A stretch of DNA of 64,000 nucleotides from Candidatus Terasakiella magnetica. GTDB lineage: Bacteria; Pseudomonadota; Alphaproteobacteria; Rhodospirillales; Terasakiellaceae. Shown here piece after piece: positions 45,095-54,267 of this stretch. Position numbers and translations under genes: made by a program. Below the pieces are notes generated by a model. The model had not been told where the DNA came from. It made no database searches and saw nothing but the letters and a program-made list of their open reading frames with translations. Where the stretch lies: positions 248,001 to 312,000 of the forward strand of contig NZ_FLYE01000001.1 in the NCBI RefSeq assembly GCF_900093605.1. The letters run 5' to 3'. How positions within the stretch are numbered: position 1 is the first letter of the stretch; each line of letters starts with the position of its first letter.

Positions 45095-45335
45095 AATAGG
45101 TGTCCTTCCGTTTTAAGAAAATACCCAGCAGTTTGGCAAATAAAACCATGGCTGCACAGGCACCAAAACCAAACCAAGCATTAAAGCCAAACCAACCGTC
45201 AACCTCAAAATAAGGGTGTGGGTGGATGGTGAATTCCAAAGCCACTGTAATGACCAAAATGACAATGCCGATGACCCATAATTTTTTTATGGTCTCAGGG
45301 CGGCAGAGCCAGTGAACGTCTTGTTGTTCACTCAT
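45084..45335 (-). CDS. Small membrane protein of the Mrp-like operon
   Basis: Product of 83 residues with two predicted membrane helices (about 18-36 and 51-70) and a WFGFNAWFGFG aromatic stretch between them. It overlaps both flanking antiporter genes (4 and 11 bases), so it is translated with them. It is not one of the classic MrpA-G subunits. I recognise no characterised family; a structural subunit of the complex is the reasonable inference. Confidence 0.75.
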   Translation of the reverse strand: MSEQQDVHWLCRPETIKKLWVIGIVILVITVALEFTIHPHPYFEVDGWFGFNAWFGFGACAAMVLFAKLLGIFLKRKDTYYDD

Positions 45336-46816
45336 TGTGCACCCCCAATCATTTGTTGTGCCAACTCAAGGGCAACGTCTGGGAATAGGAACATCAAAAT
45401 TGTCAGCAATGCCGTTGAGGTGATTGCAATAACAATCGGCAGCGGCGCTTCACCATGATCATCATGATGGCCGCCACTATCCGTTCCGTGAGAAGCGGGT
45501 TTCTTGAAGAACGCTTTATAAATAATCGGCAGGAAGTAACCCGCGTTTAAGAGCGTACTCAAGATAATAACGCTCAAGGCAGCAAAGTTCTCAGAACTCA
45601 TGGCACCTTGAATAATATACCATTTAGATATAAAGCCCGCCGTGGGTGGCAAGCCAATCATAGACAGCGCGCCAATGGCAAAGGCTGTCATGGTAATTGG
45701 CATTTTCCAACCAATCCCATCAAGCTGGCTGACTTCTGTTTTATGTGCCGCTGTGTAAATAGACCCCGCTGCAAAGAAGAGCGTGATCTTACCAAAGGCG
45801 TGAGCCGCAATATGAAGGGCGGCCCCCACTGCAGAAATCGGTGTTAAAATGGCTGCTGCCAAAACAACATAAGACAATTGCGAGATGGTCGAATAAGCAA
45901 GTCTGCGTTTCAAGTTATCTTGGCGAAGCGCAACCATGGAGGCGGCGATAATCGTAAAGCCTGACACATAGACAAGCCAATCGGCTGAACCAGAATCGAC
46001 AAGGTTATCAATACCAAAGGTATAAACGACCACTTTCACGACCGAGAACACACCGGATTTCACAACCGCCACAGCGTGCAGCAATGCAGATACAGGTGTT
46101 GGTGCGACCATGGCTGCAGGTAACCAGCGGTGAACAGGCATAACAGCGGCCTTACCGATACCGTAAATAAACAGCATCAAGAGCAAGCCCATCATAGGGC
46201 CTTCTACTTTACCACCCAAGATACCGCCTGAGACGAAATCAAGTGTACCTGATGCATAGTATGTCCATGCAATGGCAAAGAAGAGGAAGGCAACAGAAGT
46301 CGTTACCAAAATACCAAGATACGTGCGTGCACCCTTAACCGCATTCTCATCACCTTTATGCGAAACAAGCGGGTAAGTGCTGAATGTCAATACTTCATAG
46401 AAGATAAACAATGTCAGCAGGTTAGCTGAATAAGCCAGACCCAAAGTCGCAGAAATCGCAACAGCAAAGCAGATATAGAAACGGGTTTGATGTTTCTCTG
46501 AATTACCCCGCATATAGCCGATGGAATAAATGGAATTTAATATCCACAGACCAGAGGCAATGAGGGAGAACATCATGCCCAAAGGCTCAACCTTAAAGGC
46601 GATTGAAAGCCCCGGGAACATTTCAAGTAACGTAACCTCAGGACGTTCCCCATCAAGAACAGGGCCCAAAAGGAACAACACGTTCAAGAACAGGGCAACA
46701 GCCGTAAGCATGGTGACAGATTCACGCAAGTTCGGGCTTTTACCTGTAAGGGCAATCAGGACAGCACCTACAGCCGGAATGACCATAGAGAGGATAATTG
46801 CAAGTTCCATACTCAT
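45332..46816 (-). CDS. Second MrpD-like antiporter subunit
   Basis: Polytopic protein of 494 residues, proton-conducting transporter family. FIFYEVLTFSTYPLV holds the TM5 Glu; GIGKAAVMPVHRWLPAAMVAPTPVSALLHAVAVVKSG-type sequence holds the conserved Lys and His residues; FAHAFGKITLFF-type sequence gives the TM12 Lys. The loop before the last helix is His-rich (HGTDSGGHHDDHGE). It overlaps mrpD and the small-protein gene by four bases each. Confidence 0.92.
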   Translation of the reverse strand: MSMELAIILSMVIPAVGAVLIALTGKSPNLRESVTMLTAVALFLNVLFLLGPVLDGERPEVTLLEMFPGLSIAFKVEPLGMMFSLIASGLWILNSIYSIGYMRGNSEKHQTRFYICFAVAISATLGLAYSANLLTLFIFYEVLTFSTYPLVSHKGDENAVKGARTYLGILVTTSVAFLFFAIAWTYYASGTLDFVSGGILGGKVEGPMMGLLLMLFIYGIGKAAVMPVHRWLPAAMVAPTPVSALLHAVAVVKSGVFSVVKVVVYTFGIDNLVDSGSADWLVYVSGFTIIAASMVALRQDNLKRRLAYSTISQLSYVVLAAAILTPISAVGAALHIAAHAFGKITLFFAAGSIYTAAHKTEVSQLDGIGWKMPITMTAFAIGALSMIGLPPTAGFISKWYIIQGAMSSENFAALSVIILSTLLNAGYFLPIIYKAFFKKPASHGTDSGGHHDDHGEAPLPIVIAITSTALLTILMFLFPDVALELAQQMIGGAQ

Positions 46817-48291
46817 GGCGCACCTCCAACCAGCATCTCGGCAGCCAATTGTGCAACACCAAGTGTCATATCCGTATCAACTCCGAAGTAGATAGAAGCA
46901 AGCGCCATAATCCAAAGCGGAATAAGCATGGAAAGCGGGGCTTCTTTTACTGTTAAATCACCATTGGCTGGTGTTTTAAAGTAAGCCACCTCAATGATGC
47001 GCCAGACATAAACAACCGCAAGAAGCGAGCTTAACAAGATCAAGAAGGCGATCGGCATCATCTCAGCTTGCATGGCGGCCATAATCAATTGCCATTTGGA
47101 AACAAAGCCAACCGTTAGGGGTACACCAATCAGGCTCATGCCACCAATAACAAAGGCTGCCATTGTCCATGGCATTTTCTTACCAATGCCGTGCAGGTCT
47201 TCTAAACGAACAGAGCCCATACGATACATGATACAACCCATGGCAAGGAAACAAGCTGATTTCATCACCGCATGGTTAAGCAAGTGAACAATACCAGCCG
47301 ATACACCTGTCACATTGAGGAAACTAATCCCCAACATGATATAGCCAATTTGCGCAACAGATGAATATGCCAGCAAGCGCTTCAGGTTATTTTGGAAGAT
47401 TGCAACTGTTGAGGCTACAAACATACCGATAATAGCCAAAGTCATAAGCACAGGGGCAAGACCTGTTTCTTCGAAAATATCCACACCAAAGATGGTGAAG
47501 AAAACACGAAGCATGACGTAGACCGCAACTTTTGTTGCTGTTGCTGCCAAAAAGGCCGTTACCGTACTTGGCGCGTATGTATAGGCATTAGGCAGCCACA
47601 GATGCAGCGGGAATAAAGCCAACTTCAGGCTCAAACCAACGGTAAGGAAGGCAAGGGCGGCTTGGAGCGTGCGAATGCTCCCATCCATAGCCATGAGTTT
47701 TTCATGCAGATCAACAATGTTTAGCGTTCCGGTCATCATATAAAGAAGACCAAGACCGATTACATAGAAGGTTGCACCTAACGTTCCCATAATGAGGTAT
47801 TGGTAAGAGGCCGTTAAACCGCGGCGATCTTTACCAAGGGAAATCAGTGCATATGTTGAAAGTGATGAAATCTCAAGGAAAACAAACAGGTTAAAGGCAT
47901 CACCTGTTGCCGTCATTCCCAGCAGACCCGTCAAACACAGTAAAAAGGCCGTGTAGAAAAGGGTGATTTGTTCACGCGGGATTTCTTTATTCACGCTATG
48001 ACGTGCATAAAGGGCAACAATGGCAGCGATGGCAGAAACGATCAGCAGAATATAGGCGTTAACCACATCAATTCTGAATTCGATCCCCCAAGGGGCAGGC
48101 CAATCGCCCATGAAATAGGATATGACACCTTGGGTCAGGACTTGGTCTAAAATCATCAACGAGATGACAAAGCTTACCAAGCTGACCAGCAAAGCAATTC
48201 CCCATGCGATATCGCGGTGGCGCAGCACAATACAAAGCGGTGCAGCCATCAAAGGAATGATGATTTGCAAAATAGGAAGATGGGCAGTCAT
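46813..48291 (-). CDS. mrpD: Na+/H+ antiporter subunit D
   Basis: Polytopic protein of 492 residues and the best match to MrpD/MnhD. LFVFLEISSLSTYALI carries the TM5 Glu, LALFPLHLWLPNAYTYAPS and ATKVAVYVM the conserved Lys region, and LNHAVMKSACFLAMG the TM12 Lys. It starts on the last base of mrpC (TAATG) and overlaps the next antiporter gene by four bases. Confidence 0.94.
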   Translation of the reverse strand: MTAHLPILQIIIPLMAAPLCIVLRHRDIAWGIALLVSLVSFVISLMILDQVLTQGVISYFMGDWPAPWGIEFRIDVVNAYILLIVSAIAAIVALYARHSVNKEIPREQITLFYTAFLLCLTGLLGMTATGDAFNLFVFLEISSLSTYALISLGKDRRGLTASYQYLIMGTLGATFYVIGLGLLYMMTGTLNIVDLHEKLMAMDGSIRTLQAALAFLTVGLSLKLALFPLHLWLPNAYTYAPSTVTAFLAATATKVAVYVMLRVFFTIFGVDIFEETGLAPVLMTLAIIGMFVASTVAIFQNNLKRLLAYSSVAQIGYIMLGISFLNVTGVSAGIVHLLNHAVMKSACFLAMGCIMYRMGSVRLEDLHGIGKKMPWTMAAFVIGGMSLIGVPLTVGFVSKWQLIMAAMQAEMMPIAFLILLSSLLAVVYVWRIIEVAYFKTPANGDLTVKEAPLSMLIPLWIMALASIYFGVDTDMTLGVAQLAAEMLVGGAP

Positions 48292-48659
48292 TAAAAGTCT
48301 TCCTCCTGAGCATGAATGTCTTCTTCTTCGATCGTGCCATAGGCTTCACGAATGCGAACCACCAAGGCGAGGCCAAGGGCGGTTGTCGCAATACCTACAA
48401 CGATCGCTGTCAGGATCAAAACGTGTGGCAGGGGGTTGGAAAAGACCGTAAGACCCTCACCAAAAATTGGTGCAGTACCGCCAGTTACTTTACCCATACT
48501 GATATAAAGAATAAAAACGGAGGTTTGAAAAATGTTCAATCCAACCAGTTTTTTAACCAGATTACCCCGTGCAATAACAATATAAAAACCGACCATCATC
48601 AAAAAGATAACGATCCAGTAGTTATAAAGGCCGGGGTTGAAAATTTCGTTATATTCCAT
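48291..48659 (-). CDS. mrpC: Na+/H+ antiporter subunit C (NuoK-like)
   Basis: Product of 122 residues with three membrane helices, homologous to NuoK. The NPLPHVLILTAIVVGIATTAL signature of MrpC/MnhC is present (about 75-95). The C-terminal tail is acidic. It begins three bases after mrpB and ends within the mrpD start codon. Confidence 0.95.
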   Translation of the reverse strand: MEYNEIFNPGLYNYWIVIFLMMVGFYIVIARGNLVKKLVGLNIFQTSVFILYISMGKVTGGTAPIFGEGLTVFSNPLPHVLILTAIVVGIATTALGLALVVRIREAYGTIEEEDIHAQEEDF

Positions 48660-48662
48660 AAC

Positions 48663-49082
48663 TTAACGCCCCCGTCCTGCAAAAATATAAAAGATCAGCG
48701 TCATGGACGAGAAGACCGTCATACCAACGCCAAGCTCAACCAGCAAAATACCGTAATGCTGACCATGCAGTGGATCATGGGCGAGAGAATTATAATTAAG
48801 GAAATTATCCCCCATGAAAAAGCTGACAACCCCAACACCTGCATAAAGCAAGACACCCAGTGCAGACATAATCTCAAGCACAGTTGCGGGCAGGACCAGT
48901 TTACAATCGTGCAAACCAAAGATCAGTGCGTACAAAATGAAGCTCGACCCAAAAATTACACCAGCTTGAAAACCACCCCCGGGACCGAAATCACCGTGGA
49001 ATTGCACATAAAGGGCATAAATCAGAATAAAGGGCATAAAGACCTTTGAAGTGACCCGTAGAATAGGCTTTCGTCTCATCAT
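48663..49082 (-). CDS. mrpB: Na+/H+ antiporter subunit B (MnhB domain)
   Basis: Product of 139 residues with four membrane helices. The MnhB signature GDFGPGGGFQAGVIF is at about 48-64. Its ATG overlaps the preceding DUF4040 gene by four bases. Confidence 0.94.
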   Translation of the reverse strand: MMRRKPILRVTSKVFMPFILIYALYVQFHGDFGPGGGFQAGVIFGSSFILYALIFGLHDCKLVLPATVLEIMSALGVLLYAGVGVVSFFMGDNFLNYNSLAHDPLHGQHYGILLVELGVGMTVFSSMTLIFYIFAGRGR

Positions 49083-49630
49083 GCCTCATCCTCCCGTTCT
49101 TCAAGTTCTTCCAATGTTGGGGCATCGTCTTCTTTGCGACGTCGACCCGCCAATAAGATGAGCACACCCACAAGGGCAGTAAACACCACGGTTGTTTCCC
49201 CAAGCGTATCAAAACCACGATAGCTCGCCAAAACAGAGGTCACGATGTTGGGCATACCCACTTCGGTTTCAGAATCTGTTAAGTAACGAGGTGCGACATG
49301 GTTATGAACAGGTGCATTTGGGTCGCCATAGGCTGGCATATCCAATGTACCATAGATAAGGGCAACACCTGTTGCGACAACAACGATTAAAGGAAGCCAG
49401 ATTGTATGGGCTGGTTTCTTTTCCTGTTTTTCTTCACGCGAGGTAAGCGCAAGCGTACCCAGCATCAAAACGGTGGAAATCCCCGCACCAACAGCAGCTT
49501 CTGTAAAGGCCACATCAACCGCATCCAGATTTACGAACATCAAGGCTGACAGCAAACTATAAATACCGCCGAGCATGACAACCCCAAACAGGTTCTTCAT
49601 GCGCAAAATACCAATAGCAGCAACAGCCAT
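49079..49630 (-). CDS. MrpA C-terminal-like subunit (DUF4040 / MbhD-E type)
   Basis: Product of at least 183 residues equivalent to the C-terminal part of MrpA fused to the MrpB N-terminal type segment, and to archaeal MbhD plus MbhE. The DUF4040 signature DAVDVAFTEAAVGAGISTVL is at about 36-55. A second membrane region and an acidic tail follow. The ATG at 49630 has no ribosome-binding site and would cut the first membrane helix short. The frame continues upstream through hydrophobic codons to ATT 49657 and ATC 49666, and AAGGAG at 49679-49674 sits seven bases before the ATC. The true start may therefore be non-AUG. No separate full-length mrpA is present. Confidence 0.85.
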   Translation of the reverse strand: MAVAAIGILRMKNLFGVVMLGGIYSLLSALMFVNLDAVDVAFTEAAVGAGISTVLMLGTLALTSREEKQEKKPAHTIWLPLIVVVATGVALIYGTLDMPAYGDPNAPVHNHVAPRYLTDSETEVGMPNIVTSVLASYRGFDTLGETTVVFTALVGVLILLAGRRRKEDDAPTLEELEEREDEA

Positions 49631-49659
49631 GAAGAGCAGCAGGATTATATTGAGAATCT

Positions 49660-50016
49660 CTAGGATGGCTTATCTCCTTCGTCTTTATGGGCGCCTTTTA
49701 ACTCGACGCCTTCTTTAAGAAGAGGTTTCGCACCGTCTGCCATGGCAGCACGCACCAAGGCATGGCTGGAAACCGGACTTGTAAAGAAGAGGAAGAAACC
49801 AATCATTACAAGTTTCACCAAAACAAGGTTGAACCCGCCAGCTTGGAACATAAGACCAAGTACAATCATGCCTGTGCCAAAGGTATCAACCATTCCAGCA
49901 GCATGAGAGCGGGTGAAGACTTCTGGTAGGCGGATAACACCAATTGCCCCAATGAGGACAAAGGCACTGCCAAGTAAAATAAAGAACCAGCTTAATAAAT
50001 CGAGGATCATATCCAT
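49660..50016 (-). CDS. mrpG: Na+/H+ antiporter subunit G
   Basis: Product of 118 residues with three membrane helices and the MrpG signature FVLIGAIGVIRLPEVFTRSHAAG-type region (about 20-42). The ATG directly follows the mrpF stop. Its 3' end carries the likely ribosome-binding site of the next gene. Confidence 0.94.
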   Translation of the reverse strand: MDMILDLLSWFFILLGSAFVLIGAIGVIRLPEVFTRSHAAGMVDTFGTGMIVLGLMFQAGGFNLVLVKLVMIGFFLFFTSPVSSHALVRAAMADGAKPLLKEGVELKGAHKDEGDKPS

Positions 50017-50310
50017 TTACATATCCTCCTTGGCTTCACCATGATCAGCACCAGAATGTCCCAAATCCTTAAAGCGGAAATATTTAAGAATGGCAATGGT
50101 ACCGATGAAGTTGATCAAGGCATAAACTAAAGCGATATCCAGAAATTCTGGACGACCTGCTAAAAAGCCATGAACAGCAATCAAGATAACGGTGAGCGTG
50201 CCAATCATATTACCAGCAAGAATACGGTCATAAATTGTCGGTCCGACAAGAGCTCGTACTAAACCAAGTAAAATGGCAACAATAAGGGCGGCAGCCGCAG
50301 CAACAAACAT
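50017..50310 (-). CDS. mrpF: Na+/H+ antiporter subunit F
   Basis: Product of 97 residues with three membrane helices and the PTIYDRILAGNMIGT signature of MrpF. The ATG at 50310 shares its first base with the mrpE stop (TAATG) and has GGAGGG about nine bases upstream. The frame stays open 11 codons further into mrpE, which is less likely. Confidence 0.94.
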   Translation of the reverse strand: MFVAAAAALIVAILLGLVRALVGPTIYDRILAGNMIGTLTVILIAVHGFLAGRPEFLDIALVYALINFIGTIAILKYFRFKDLGHSGADHGEAKEDM

Positions 50311-50798
50311 TATGATTTGCCCTCCATCTCGCCTTTGCACCAACAGACTTTGCGGTCCATTTCACCAGTTAAAACACCTTCGGCCCCTTCTTTCGTAAGG
50401 GCATGAATTTCCAAAACGCCATCTTCAAGGCCAACGGCAACCGTGCCAGGTGTCAGTGTGATCGAGTTTGCATAGATCACTTGGCCCAGTTCACGTTTTT
50501 GACTGGCTTTCGTTTTAAACATAACCGGACTGATCGGCATTTTTGGGGAAAGAATGACTTTAGCAACATCAATGTTTGCTTTCACGATTTCCCAGCAAAG
50601 CCAAATCCAGTACGGAAGGATTTTAAAAGATATATGAGAAGGGTGTCCCTCATGGTCGATCACATCCATACGATGGGCAATGTAAACGACGAGCGTGCAG
50701 GATATTGCGCCAAAACCAAGCAAGAGCGGCTCGGTATGACCGGAAAGCAAAAACCAAAACACATATAGAAAGACCCAAAGGCTTATAGAGCTTGCCAC
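50310..50798 (-). CDS. mrpE: Na+/H+ antiporter subunit E
   Basis: Product of 162 residues with two N-terminal membrane helices and a cytoplasmic domain. WLCWEIVKANIDVAKVILSP and YANSITLTPGTVAVGLEDG are MrpE signatures. The start is GTG at 50798 with GGGGAAA upstream. It is the first gene of the ten-gene operon E-F-G-DUF4040-B-C-D-D-small-D, and the 285-base gap upstream should hold the promoter, though I could not fix it. Confidence 0.93.
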   Translation of the reverse strand: MASSISLWVFLYVFWFLLSGHTEPLLLGFGAISCTLVVYIAHRMDVIDHEGHPSHISFKILPYWIWLCWEIVKANIDVAKVILSPKMPISPVMFKTKASQKRELGQVIYANSITLTPGTVAVGLEDGVLEIHALTKEGAEGVLTGEMDRKVCWCKGEMEGKS

Positions 50799-51084
50799 AG
50801 GATTTCCCCTGACTGTTTATTATTAAATGCATCACCTGAAAGAGATTCAGACTCTGCTCATTACTTAAAAGATAACAATTCATTAACGGATAGCAACATC
50901 AAATCGTCTCGCTATGCCCGCAATTGGCATTACAAGGCGAAATTTGGCTTATTTGAGAAGAAATTAAGGTAATTATACGTATTTCAGGCTATGATTTATT
51001 CAAATCAAACCTGTGGTATCGACAATTCATAGGTTATCCACGCTTAAAGCGACATAGTATCATGACCGGATTCGGAGGGCTGCC

Positions 51085-51534
51085 TTGTTTATCAATAAGC
51101 TATCAAGATTATCTTTAGTTTTTATAATCTCACTTTTTGCTCTTACATCACCAGCTATGAGTGCAGGCAAGGGCTATATCACGATTGTCACAAAAGAAGG
51201 CCCGGTAAAGGTGCTTGTTGAATATGCGGTCACACCGGCTGAAAAAGCAAAAGGATTGATGTTTCGAAAGAGACTCCCAAAAAAAGAAGGCATGCTTTTT
51301 ATCTATCAAAAACCGCGTGCGGTTGCGATGTGGATGAAGAATACACCTCTTTCGCTTGATATGATCTTTATCAACAGAAAAGGCCGCATTCGTCAGATTG
51401 AAGAGAAAACTGAACCTAACTCAACACGCAAGATACATTCAGGAGGGCAGGTTTCTGCCGTTTTAGAAATGATTGGCGGCAGTGCAGAAGACTTTGGAAT
51501 TGGGATTGGAGACAGCGTAATTATCCAGAATTAA
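51085..51534 (+). CDS. Secreted DUF192 protein
   Basis: Product of 149 residues starting at TTG, six bases after GGAGG (51074-51078). A signal peptide (about 1-27, ending AMSA) precedes a single DUF192 domain (about 32-148): VEYAVTPAEKAKGLMFRKRLPKKEGMLF-type region, then MWMKNTPLSLDMIFI, then SGGQVSAVLEM. DUF192 proteins are common and functionally undefined. Divergent from the mrp operon. Confidence 0.9.
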   Translation: MFINKLSRLSLVFIISLFALTSPAMSAGKGYITIVTKEGPVKVLVEYAVTPAEKAKGLMFRKRLPKKEGMLFIYQKPRAVAMWMKNTPLSLDMIFINRKGRIRQIEEKTEPNSTRKIHSGGQVSAVLEMIGGSAEDFGIGIGDSVIIQN

Positions 51535-51562
51535 TTTTTTTCAAAAAAGTGAAAAAAAGTGC

Positions 51563-51591
51563 TTGCCAAAGGGCCTCTGTCTCAATATGTT
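51563..51591 (+). promoter_or_regulatory. Putative tRNA-Pro promoter
   Basis: TTGCCA (51563-51568), 17 bases, then TATGTT (51586-51591). The -35 resembles the alphaproteobacterial stable-RNA form CTTGCC, and the start would lie just before the tRNA at 51601. Confidence 0.45.
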
Positions 51592-51600
51592 TCGGGCCGT

Positions 51601-51677
51601 CGGGGAGTGGCGCAGCCTGGTAGCGCACTTGTTTTGGGTACAAGGGGTCGCAGGTTCAATTCCTGTCTCCCCGACCA
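51601..51677 (+). tRNA. tRNA-Pro (anticodon UGG)
   Basis: A 77-base cloverleaf. The acceptor stem is CGGGGAG with CTCCCCG, discriminator A, and CCA is encoded. The anticodon stem CTTGT/ACAAG closes the loop TTTGGGT, anticodon TGG. The T arm carries GTTCAATTC. It is followed at once by a terminator. Confidence 0.96.
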
Positions 51678-51681
51678 GTTT

Positions 51682-51721
51682 AAAAGCTTCGAAAACCTTT
51701 TTTGGTTTTTCGAAGCTTTTT
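51682..51721. terminator. Terminator shared by tRNA-Pro and the hybrid kinase gene
   Basis: A long stem (51682-51697 with 51704-51720, near-perfect, T6 loop) begins five bases after the tRNA CCA end. Its right edge touches the stop codon of the convergent kinase gene, and both flanks have the A/T-runs needed to stop transcripts from either side. Confidence 0.85.
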
Positions 51722-53756
51722 ACGTTTCAGGGACTTGTTTCAATTTTTTGATTGTTTCTTCTAATAGCAACCAATCAACAGGTTTTGATAAAAAGGCATT
51801 AATCCCTGCCTTTTGATAGCGTTCATTCTTTTCGGCTTTTACATCTGCGGTGAGGGCAATGATTGGGATGTTGGCAACCGCGCCATCAAGCTTGCGGATT
51901 TCCTCTGTTGCCTGACACCCATCCATTTTTGGCATCTGCATGTCCATGAGAATCAGATCAAAAGAATCAGCTTTGGCTTTTTCAAAAGCCTCAAGGCCGT
52001 TTTGAGCCAAATCAACCTCATACCCCATCTTTTTAAGAACCGTCATGATGATTTTGCTGTTAATGGGATTATCTTCTGCCAGCAAAAGCTTGAGCGGATG
52101 GGCAGGTTGGCCATGGTCTAATGCACCTAAGGAATTGAGTTTGGTATCTAAACCACTCAGTTCAGCCTGTTGGGCTTTTGGGAAATTACATTCAAACCAG
52201 AATGTACTGCCAACACCGGCTTCACTTTCAAAACCAATGTCACCGCCCATTGTGTCGATAAGCTGTTTACAGATGGCAAGGCCAAGCCCGGTGCCGCCAT
52301 ATTTACGCGTTGTTGAACTATCGCCCTGACTAAAGGGTTTAAAGAGCTTGCTCTTATATTCCTCAGGTATGCCGATGCCTGTATCATCGACTTCAATACG
52401 TAATTTAAGGGTTTCTGCCGTTTCATCATTTAGCATGACCCTGATCACCACAGCCCCGAAATGGGTGAATTTAATGGCGTTTGTTGCATAGTTTAAAATG
52501 ACTTGGCGCAAGCGTGTTTTATCAGCCTTAATAACAAGCGGTGAGATATCCGATCTAACCTCTTTTAAAATTTTTAGAAGTTTTTCATCAGCCGCGGGCT
52601 TTAACGTTGTCACAATATTTTTAAGGAGCTGTTCAAAATCAAACACAACAGGCTCAAGACTTACCTGTTCAGCTTCAAACTTTGAATAATCTAAAATATC
52701 ATTAAGTAGTAAAAGAAGGTTGTTTGAAGAAGACTTTAGCCCCTCGATATACTTGCGATGTTGTGCAGGCAGTTCAGAAGAAAGCAACAGGTCCGTGATG
52801 CCCATAATCCCGGTTAGGGGCGTGCGCAATTCATGACTGATAATAGCAGAAAATTCACTTTTCGCTTTTGAGGCTGCTTCTGCTCTTTCTTTTTCTTCAA
52901 GATATTCTTGTGCAAGGTTTTGAAGCTCAACGGCTTGTTCTTCAAGAAGCTTTCGTTGTTCAATCAGGTTATATTCAGCATTTTTTAAGTCTGTAATATC
53001 GGTGCGGATTCCAACGATAAGGTCATGTTTTGTTTTTCGCTCATCAATTTTTAACCAGCGGCCCTCATCAGTTTGTTGAATAACCACCTTATCGGGGTTT
53101 CTGTGGCGTCTTAAACGTTCAACAAGCCATTCTTCTTGTTCTTCTTTAGTTTGGCCCGCCTGTGGATATTGGCCACGCTCTATCCCATAGCGAATAATCT
53201 TTTCAAAAGTAACGCCTTTCTTCATGGCCTCAGCAGAGGTTTTGTAGATATCAAGATAAGCAGAGTTACAGGTGAGTAACTTGTCATCTTGATCATAAAT
53301 AACAAAGCCATCAGGGATCGTTTCAATGGCTTCATGCAGCATTTCTTCAGCTTGAAGGCGGCGCTCTCGTTCATTAAAGCGTGAGGTAATATCAAGACAA
53401 AGAAGAACCGCAATTCGGTTTCTCTCATCTGGATAGTTGATAAAGGATAAGTTTACCCCGAGTTTCAGCTTATTTGAATTTTTTGTTTGGCTATTGATTG
53501 CTCGCTTATTGAAACGTTTTACTCTCTTGCTATCTGCAATATTTTGAATGCTCAGAAGGGATTTTAGTTCTGCATAACTTTCTGGGATCAGGAGTTTTGC
53601 GCTTTTACCTTTAAGGTGACCCTTGGAATAGCCAAAGAGCTTATTTGCTAAGGGATTTACATCAAGGATTTTAGCATCCTTATCAAGGTAAAGCGCCGCT
53701 TCAGAAAAATCAAAAACGCTAGATAGGTTGATATTCTTGTTTTTTCTAGCTGCCAT
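51720..53756 (-). CDS. Soluble PAS-PAS hybrid sensor histidine kinase
   Basis: Product of 678 residues with no membrane helix. In order: PAS (about 12-120), a second PAS (about 135-255, including a NSAYLDIY segment and a [13 protein letters not shown] end), a coiled coil (about 258-300), HisKA with His308 in ISHELRTP, HATPase_c with DDTGIGIP and GTGLGLAIC, and a C-terminal receiver with Asp605 in [13 protein letters not shown]. It should sense a cytoplasmic signal and pass phosphate through an unlinked HPt protein. The ATG at 53756 is preferred over 53774 because GGAGAAGG lies before it. Monocistronic. Confidence 0.93.
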   Translation of the reverse strand: MAARKNKNINLSSVFDFSEAALYLDKDAKILDVNPLANKLFGYSKGHLKGKSAKLLIPESYAELKSLLSIQNIADSKRVKRFNKRAINSQTKNSNKLKLGVNLSFINYPDERNRIAVLLCLDITSRFNERERRLQAEEMLHEAIETIPDGFVIYDQDDKLLTCNSAYLDIYKTSAEAMKKGVTFEKIIRYGIERGQYPQAGQTKEEQEEWLVERLRRHRNPDKVVIQQTDEGRWLKIDERKTKHDLIVGIRTDITDLKNAEYNLIEQRKLLEEQAVELQNLAQEYLEEKERAEAASKAKSEFSAIISHELRTPLTGIMGITDLLLSSELPAQHRKYIEGLKSSSNNLLLLLNDILDYSKFEAEQVSLEPVVFDFEQLLKNIVTTLKPAADEKLLKILKEVRSDISPLVIKADKTRLRQVILNYATNAIKFTHFGAVVIRVMLNDETAETLKLRIEVDDTGIGIPEEYKSKLFKPFSQGDSSTTRKYGGTGLGLAICKQLIDTMGGDIGFESEAGVGSTFWFECNFPKAQQAELSGLDTKLNSLGALDHGQPAHPLKLLLAEDNPINSKIIMTVLKKMGYEVDLAQNGLEAFEKAKADSFDLILMDMQMPKMDGCQATEEIRKLDGAVANIPIIALTADVKAEKNERYQKAGINAFLSKPVDWLLLEETIKKLKQVPET

Positions 53757-53937
53757 GAATAAACCTTCTCCCATAAGAAGATTATCATGAATTAACCTGA
53801 CGGTTTTCGCAATCTTAAAGAAAATTGATTATTAGTTTGCTGTTTTTTCAATGAGTTTTGAAAAATTCATTTGACGCCACGCACAGATTGGGGCATTCAC
53901 GCAGGATGCTGTTATAAATCTTGATAGGTGTTTGACA

Positions 53938-54231
53938 ATGGACGTTCGTATTTACCAACCTGCAAAGAATGCTATGCAATCTGGTCACGCCAAAACCAAC
54001 ACTTGGATTTTAGAATTTAATCCAATTGCTGCAGAGCGTGCTGACGAATTGATGGGCTGGTCTGGTGGTGGGGATACCCGCAAGCAACTTCAAATGAAAT
54101 TTAGCAGCAAAGAAAATGCGATTACTTTTGCTGAAAAGAAAAACCTTTCTTATGAAGTAAAAGAACCTAAAGCACGCAAGCTTCAGATCAAAAACTATGC
54201 GGATAACTTCGCACTTGATCGCATTATCTAA
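53938..54231 (+). CDS. NDUFS4-like complex I accessory subunit
   Basis: Product of 97 residues matching the ETC complex I subunit conserved region, the bacterial counterpart of the mitochondrial 18-kDa subunit NDUFS4. RIYQPAKNAMQSGHAKTNTW opens the domain, then LMGWSGGGDT with KFSSKENAITFAEKK and a basic C-terminus. ATG 53938 has AGG about nine bases before; an in-frame TTG two codons earlier is less likely. The nuo operon is not in the window. tRNA-Arg follows. Confidence 0.92.
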   Translation: MDVRIYQPAKNAMQSGHAKTNTWILEFNPIAAERADELMGWSGGGDTRKQLQMKFSSKENAITFAEKKNLSYEVKEPKARKLQIKNYADNFALDRII

Positions 54232-54237
54232 TTTTCA

Positions 54238-54260
54238 GGTTTCTTAAAACAAAGAACCTG
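54238..54260 (+). other. Stem-loop between the NDUFS4-like gene and tRNA-Arg
   Basis: CAGGTT-T-CTT can pair with AAG-AACCTG (one bulge) just before the tRNA. The following T-run is weak, so it may be a poor terminator or a processing signal. Confidence 0.3.
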
Positions 54261-54267
54261 TTCATGG

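Noticed and set aside
43382-50798. DAB-type inorganic carbon transporter or hydrogenase-4 cluster
   Set aside because: No DabA partner, nickel-iron hydrogenase subunit or Fe-S electron carrier gene is present; the MrpE, F and G genes identify an Mrp-type antiporter.
51034-51042. DnaA-box-like TTATCCACG upstream of the DUF192 gene
   Set aside because: A single near-match without clustered boxes, AT-rich unwinding region or origin-linked genes; expected by chance.
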